Assembly (NCBI GenBank): GCA_964035015.1
Contig: OZ036006.1
Span: 9,676,951 to 9,740,950 of the forward strand
Direction of reading: 5' to 3'
Length of the DNA: 64,000 bases
DNA from: Corallium rubrum
Lineage: Eukaryota > Cnidaria > Anthozoa > Scleralcyonacea > Coralliidae
The notes below the pieces were generated by a model. It did not search any database and was not told the origin of the DNA. It saw only the letters and a list, made by a program, of their open reading frames with translations. Position numbers and translations under genes: made by a program. Numbering within the stretch: position 1 is the first letter of the stretch; each line of letters starts with the position of its first letter. Below are positions 40,961 to 64,000 of the stretch, one piece after another.

Positions 40961-41149
40961 GGGGCCAAAAAAACTATCCGCCTGAAAAAAGTTCAAGAAA
41001 AACTGTCTTACAAAATGCGAAATTTTTCCTAGTAAAATTATCTTTTTTTGCTAAACAAACCTATTGTGAGATAGAAAAACTATCTATTGAAAAGTTTGTG
41101 TGGAAAAAACCGCGATTATTTCTCGATAAATCGTCCTCTGATGCATTCT

Positions 41150-41579
41150 AAAAAAATCGAGCTTCTTTTAATTGCAAGAATGAATGGATGGATCGTGGAT
41201 ACTCGACGTTTTTCCAAAGGTATTTTCCGTCTTTTTCTTCATTATTTTTAGTGTTTTGACTTTTGAGTTTCACTATTGGTAGTTTGCAAATTGGTAAACT
41301 ATATTTTCAAGCATTTCTTGAGATCAGTGAGAAAATGTGTAAAAAATCGTCAACTGAAAGTCGCGCCACTACGCCAAAACGAACCACGTTGAATACTTGT
41401 TGACAACATACTATTATTATATCACTTACCAAGTCTGTCACTCTGTCATGGTGAAAGTTGTTCAGGAAAAACAAAGCCAAATGATTCTGTCAACCTTATA
41501 GAGGATATATAGAGTTGTATGTATGGTTGATCTGACTTCAAAAAAAAAAATAACACTAATGTTCTAACATAATGCCGGT
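41150..41579. other. Intergenic stretch without recognised features
   Basis: AT-rich and unique-looking; no repeat or convincing frame seen. Confidence 0.45.
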
Positions 41580-42070
41580 TCAACTGTGAAATCTACCTTA
41601 ACCTGGGCTCACAGGCGTAGAGTATATGGGGGCGGGGGGGGGGGGGGGGGGGTGGTAGGGGCTGAGGGGCTTTAGCCCCTGGAGAAATCTCAATGGGGGG
41701 CTGAGTCCCCCCAGAAATTTTGCAGCAACTGACTCATCAATCACCATTCACAAATTATAGGTTACTCGTTAGGCTAAAGTAACTGTTACAGCCTCATTCC
41801 TGTCAGCCAAAAGCACCCATCTACAGTGATAAGTCAACCCAGTAAACACAAAATCGAAAAATTGTTGAAATGTGTTGTATTTTAACTAGTTTTTATGACA
41901 TTTAATTTCATGACCTTCAGTGTTCTTAAAAATCACCCCTCAGAATGCAGGAAATGGCATTTCCAAGACTCTAAATTTCAAAACTTTCCGGGGAGGCATA
42001 CCGACCGGGCCCTGTTCAGCACTTCAGCCCCGCTACACAAAAACAAAACTCTACGCCTATGCCTGGGCTT
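41580..42070. repeat. Dispersed repeat with poly-G run and GGAAATGGCATTT block
   Basis: A poly-G run, then GGGGCTTTAGCCCC, then after 200 bases the reverse-orientation block GCAGGAAATGGCATTTCC, GCACTTCAGCCCC and ACAAAACTCTACGCCTATG. The last two recur at 50725-50775. Confidence 0.7.
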
Positions 42071-42588
42071 GATATTCAACCCTATTACGTAGATTTTGTC
42101 GTAGTGAAATAATGTGAGACAATGTTCTATAAACGGTACAGTAGACGGCAGATCCACGAATATTCGGCGTTAATCCGATCGTTGAATTTACGAGAAAATG
42201 GTCAAAATTGTGAACGAATGTTTATAAATTGTTTACAGTAAAAGAAATTTCGGGCTGCGAGCAGGCTACACCAGATCAGAATCGGATCAAAAAAGAGGGC
42301 GGACCTCTGCGAAGACACCCACAATTTTGCAATCCGGAATGGGAATTTGTAATTCCTAAGTTTGATTACTTCGGTCAGCTGAGCAGCTACGCAAATCATA
42401 GTACTGATGTTCCCAATACTTTACAAAAAATATTTTGACTGCATAGTTACTGCAAAGTGGTTTCAAAATGCAGAAAAATAGCATCTGAGGTCAACCTCGT
42501 GTTCAAAGGTTTAAGAATTGTAAACTAGTATATTTCGAGTGCGCGTGCAGGCGGGTTCTAGAGCGCTTGTAGAGGAGGGTACTCTGAC

Positions 42589-43513
42589 AACCTCGTCCCC
42601 AGGGCCATTTGTGGGGGCTGGGCCAAGATGGCGGCCAAGAACAAATGGCCCTGGCACAGGCTGAGCTATCACCACATTTGATTGGTCGAGATAACTTTGG
42701 ATGTTTTAGGTATTCTGATTGGTGGAAACAAGGCGGGCGGCAGGCTAACTCGCGGGCATTTGTTTTTTGGGCTCAAATTATATTCAGAATTGCCGGCTGT
42801 TAAAAAACAACTTCGAAGTGAATGAAAATGTGAGGAAAGCTGGCGAAACACCCGTGAAAACGTCGGAAGAATATGTAATGATGGGTCGTGTCGTCTCTGT
42901 GCCCTGGCTGCCATACAACGAAGTCCATGGGACGGCAATTCAGTGTGTTTTCTAAATCGGGCGAACGAAAGACTTGGTGAACAAAGTCAAAAAGTATTTT
43001 GGCTGCGAAAGGAAAGTACACCACAGGGCAGAATTTACATGTTTGGCCATTAAGAAGCAGGCTTTTTTCAAACAAGAGTTCTCGACGAAACGAAGCCTAA
43101 ATGTTTTTCAAAACGCTGAATTGAATCCACCGAAAACTTACGAAAACAAGGCGGCCCTGCCAGACAACGGCAATCCAGTTTCTTGCGAATTTGGTACAAC
43201 GGTGAAGCAAATGATAAATAATAAGCATTTACAGATATTTATTAAAAGTGTATTTATTTTAATAATTCGACAATGTATTTGGAAATGATGTATTGATTGT
43301 TTTCAGTTTGTGTCAGTCAAGCTGAACTAAATATTCAGAAAATAATTGAGCCTGAACTAGGCGCGATAAACTTCGTGAAGCCTGGGCCGAGTCAAAAATG
43401 AGTCAAAATATGACTCATTTTTTGCAGCCTGTGCCAGGGCCATTTGTTCCCGCCATTTTGTTTTTGGCCGCCATCTTGGCCCAGCCCCCACAAATGGCCC
43501 TGGGGACGAGGTT
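42589..43513. mobile_element. TIR element with a 12-bp flanking repeat and a coding-like interior
   Basis: Ends AACCTCGTCCCCAGGGCCAT and the complement, TIR about 60-90 bases (including CCAAGATGGCGGCC), lie between direct repeats GGGTACTCTGAC (42577-42588 and 43514-43525). From about 42770 to 43230 one plus-strand frame is open except for a single TAA at 42953, spanning about 170 codons with ordinary amino-acid composition. I do not recognise the protein. It could be a decayed transposase or a captured host exon. Confidence 0.75.
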
Positions 43514-43624
43514 GGGTACTCTGACTTTAGTCTATGGGCACCGGCAGTCCCTAGTTGAGGGTCTCCTATACTTTTCGCGTGAAGCGTGATTGGGTTATTT
43601 TATAAGGTTTCATATCTTTTTACG

Positions 43625-44155
43625 CAGGGACGCCGGAACGATAAAAGGGCAAGAGGGGCGAACTCCCATCAAAGGGCACTTTTATTGATATCTAATTTTT
43701 TTACAATTAACTTATCATGTATGTACAGTGTAATTTGTTTTATGTATTTAACGATCAGATATTTACTAAGCCAATTTATTAGCTAAACTAAAAGTAAGTA
43801 CAACAATGTTCATACCTTTATTCAAAAACCCGTACGAATGTACGATTCACGGATCGGACATGCAAGGTGTTTTTCTTTTGAAAAACACTACTCAGGCAAT
43901 ATCAGTTTTGATCAACAGGAATTAAACTACAAAATGTTTTGTCGCGTCATTTGCAACAGATATTAAATAAATGCACTTTATATATGAGGTATATGTTTAC
44001 AGTTTACTATGTTTCTTCGCAGTGTGTCGAAGCTCAAATGCCCAAGCTAGACCATATGAAACAGTTTGCGTAGTATTTGACAAGTATATTTTAAAAACCC
44101 AAAGGGCACTTCTGCCCCCCTTGCCCCTCCTGCCCCCCCAGTTCCGGCGTCCCTG
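43625..44155. mobile_element. hAT-like MITE with an 8-bp target duplication
   Basis: Ends CAGGGACGCCGGAAC and GTTCCGGCGTCCCTG, flanked by TTTTTACG on both sides (43617-43624 and 44156-44163). Subterminal GGGCACTTTT/AAAGGGCACTT pairs extend the symmetry. No transposase is seen. Confidence 0.85.
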
Positions 44156-44163
44156 TTTTTACG

Positions 44164-45154
44164 TGCATGTGAAAGTAACTTTTGATTTAACCGTGACCCG
44201 TGAATGAAGGCTAGAATTAAACGTGATTCGTGAATCGTCTGTTTTGCGTGAACAGTTTTTTTAGGATTTATGGGATTTCTGTTGTTTGTCTTGTCTGTCT
44301 TCAAACAGTTGAACACCGGAATAGCATGTACTTGATATTTTACGCTAGCTACTTACAGATTATTTTGACTATTTTACTAACTCCAGAGATTGTCCTCGTC
44401 AAACGGAGACCTTCAGGCTGCAGAGTGTTGAGACAAAGATAATAAAAAGCGACGCCAGGCGCAATTTTGCCGATGATCGCAGTGTTTACAGACCTTTACA
44501 ATGGACTGCAAGGACAGAAAGAAATATTTCAAACTTGCTGCATCTTTCTGAGATTGAAGAGAAAGACTTCGAGAATGCGAAATATTATAATCAGTCAGAT
44601 GATGCGAAATATTAATCCGTGAATTTCTTTTGTATTTGTACGTGAATCGTGATTGTCTCGATTTTTGTGTGAGCGTGAAAGAGTTTTTGCGATTTTTCGT
44701 GACTCGTGAAAAGACTAAATATTTTTACGTGAATGCATTTTGTGAATGGGTATAGGGGACCTTCCTAGATGCAGGCAGAACTAATATAAAGCGAGAGCTG
44801 GCTGCGCTGCCCGGCTAACTTGCCGGGACACCGCAATATAAAGCTCTTAGGCCAGCTGCGCTATGGGTGGGCCCAGTAGGTGGGCTCTGCGGTGTAAAAT
44901 TCGCAAGTGGGCGATCTTGCGTCATAGACAGGGCGAGGCCACTTTCTCAATCTCACGACAATAGCCGATAATATTCCGATTGCATAACAACAATGCAGTT
45001 CCGGTTGGATCCGGAATGTGAGAAATTTCCGACCGTTTCCGATTCCAGAATCAAAAGTGTCAATAAGTGTCGGAGTGCATACGAAAAAAAACTGATTAAA
45101 AACAAGTGGATTTTTTTTGTGGCCAAAAAAGCTTAAACATTAAGGTTAGCTTCG
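44164..45154 (+). promoter_or_regulatory. Upstream region and 5' UTR of aPKC
   Basis: 44164-44760 is rich in the phrase GTGAATCGTGA and variants, a dispersed low-copy repeat. 44760-45000 is GC-richer and includes the inverted GGCCAGCTGCGC / GCTGGCTGCGCTG pair and GGTGGGCCCAGTAGGTGGGC. ACCGGAA/TTCCGG-type sites occur near 45000-45030. The transcription start cannot be fixed. Confidence 0.35.
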
Positions 45155-63613
<18,459 letters not shown>

Positions 63614-64000
63614 GTAAGACTCATTTTCAGATATATAGATTTCATATGCTGCAGTAATCCGTGTAGTGAAATGATTTTACGATGAAATTTTATTTTAGAT
63701 TGGACTTTTCATTAGATAATACATGTGCTCAGTGCTCACACAGGTCTCTGAAACACAGACACTGAACGGACCAACTCTCCACCCATCCATTCATCCATCC
63801 TTCCGCCCAGCCATCAACCAACCATCCATCCATCCAACCACCAATCAACTAATCAACCAACGAACTAACTGACTAATCAACCAACCAACTAACCATCAAC
63901 CAACCAACCAACCAACCAACCAACCAACCAACCAACCAACCAACCAACCAACCAACCTACCAACCAATCAACCAACCAACCAACCAACAAACCAACCAAC
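63614..64000. repeat. Start of the next aPKC intron, with a CCAA tetranucleotide array at the edge
   Basis: After the GTAAGA donor at 63614, about 150 bases look unique. From about 63780 CATCCATC passes into ACCAACCAACCAACC running to the window edge. The remaining kinase exons must lie beyond 64000. Confidence 0.85.

Overview
The window is nuclear DNA of an invertebrate animal. Four conserved eukaryotic genes can be assembled exon by exon with GT-AG introns, and every exon phase closes. Introns range from under 100 bases to several kb and are packed with simple-sequence arrays, foldback (inverted-repeat) elements, short terminal-inverted-repeat (TIR) transposons and tRNA- or 5S-derived SINE-like repeats. 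This fits a repeat-rich invertebrate such as a sponge or cnidarian, but nothing in the sequence fixes the phylum. No bacterial, organellar or viral gene is apparent.

Layout. (1) 185-2226 (+): last three coding exons of PPP1R7/sds22, the leucine-rich-repeat regulator of protein phosphatase 1; the start of the gene is off the left edge. (2) 3485-6072 (-): complete four-exon PIGP, a GPI-anchor GlcNAc-transferase subunit, convergent with PPP1R7. (3) 6.1-16.2 kb: no gene; an almost uninterrupted run of foldback elements, some nested. (4) 16225-32771 (-): complete CAPZB (actin-capping protein beta), 11 coding exons over 16.5 kb, the first holding only the ATG; its introns carry MITEs, a TIR element with an internal 20-bp minisatellite, and CCA, CAA and ATC arrays. 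(5) 32.9-45.1 kb: no convincing protein gene; foldbacks, four tandem-repeat fields (about 182, 190, 60 and 175 bp), TIR elements and a possible 5' exon of a minus-strand transcript near 40.7 kb. (6) 45155-63613 (+), running toward the right edge: 16 coding exons of an atypical protein kinase C (aPKC): PB1, pseudosubstrate, C1 zinc finger and the kinase domain as far as the APE motif. Its introns hold a pogo remnant, minus-strand 5S-derived repeats, a 168-aa nested open reading frame, several introns filled by pentanucleotide arrays, and a six-copy 278-bp tandem array of a tRNA-like unit.

The four genes are housekeeping or polarity genes: PP1 regulation, ER GPI synthesis, actin capping and cell polarity. 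I see no operon-like link between them. The novelty lies in the non-coding part: the tandem tRNA-like array, the TIR elements carrying internal tandem arrays, the foldback island, and the nested reading frame inside aPKC.
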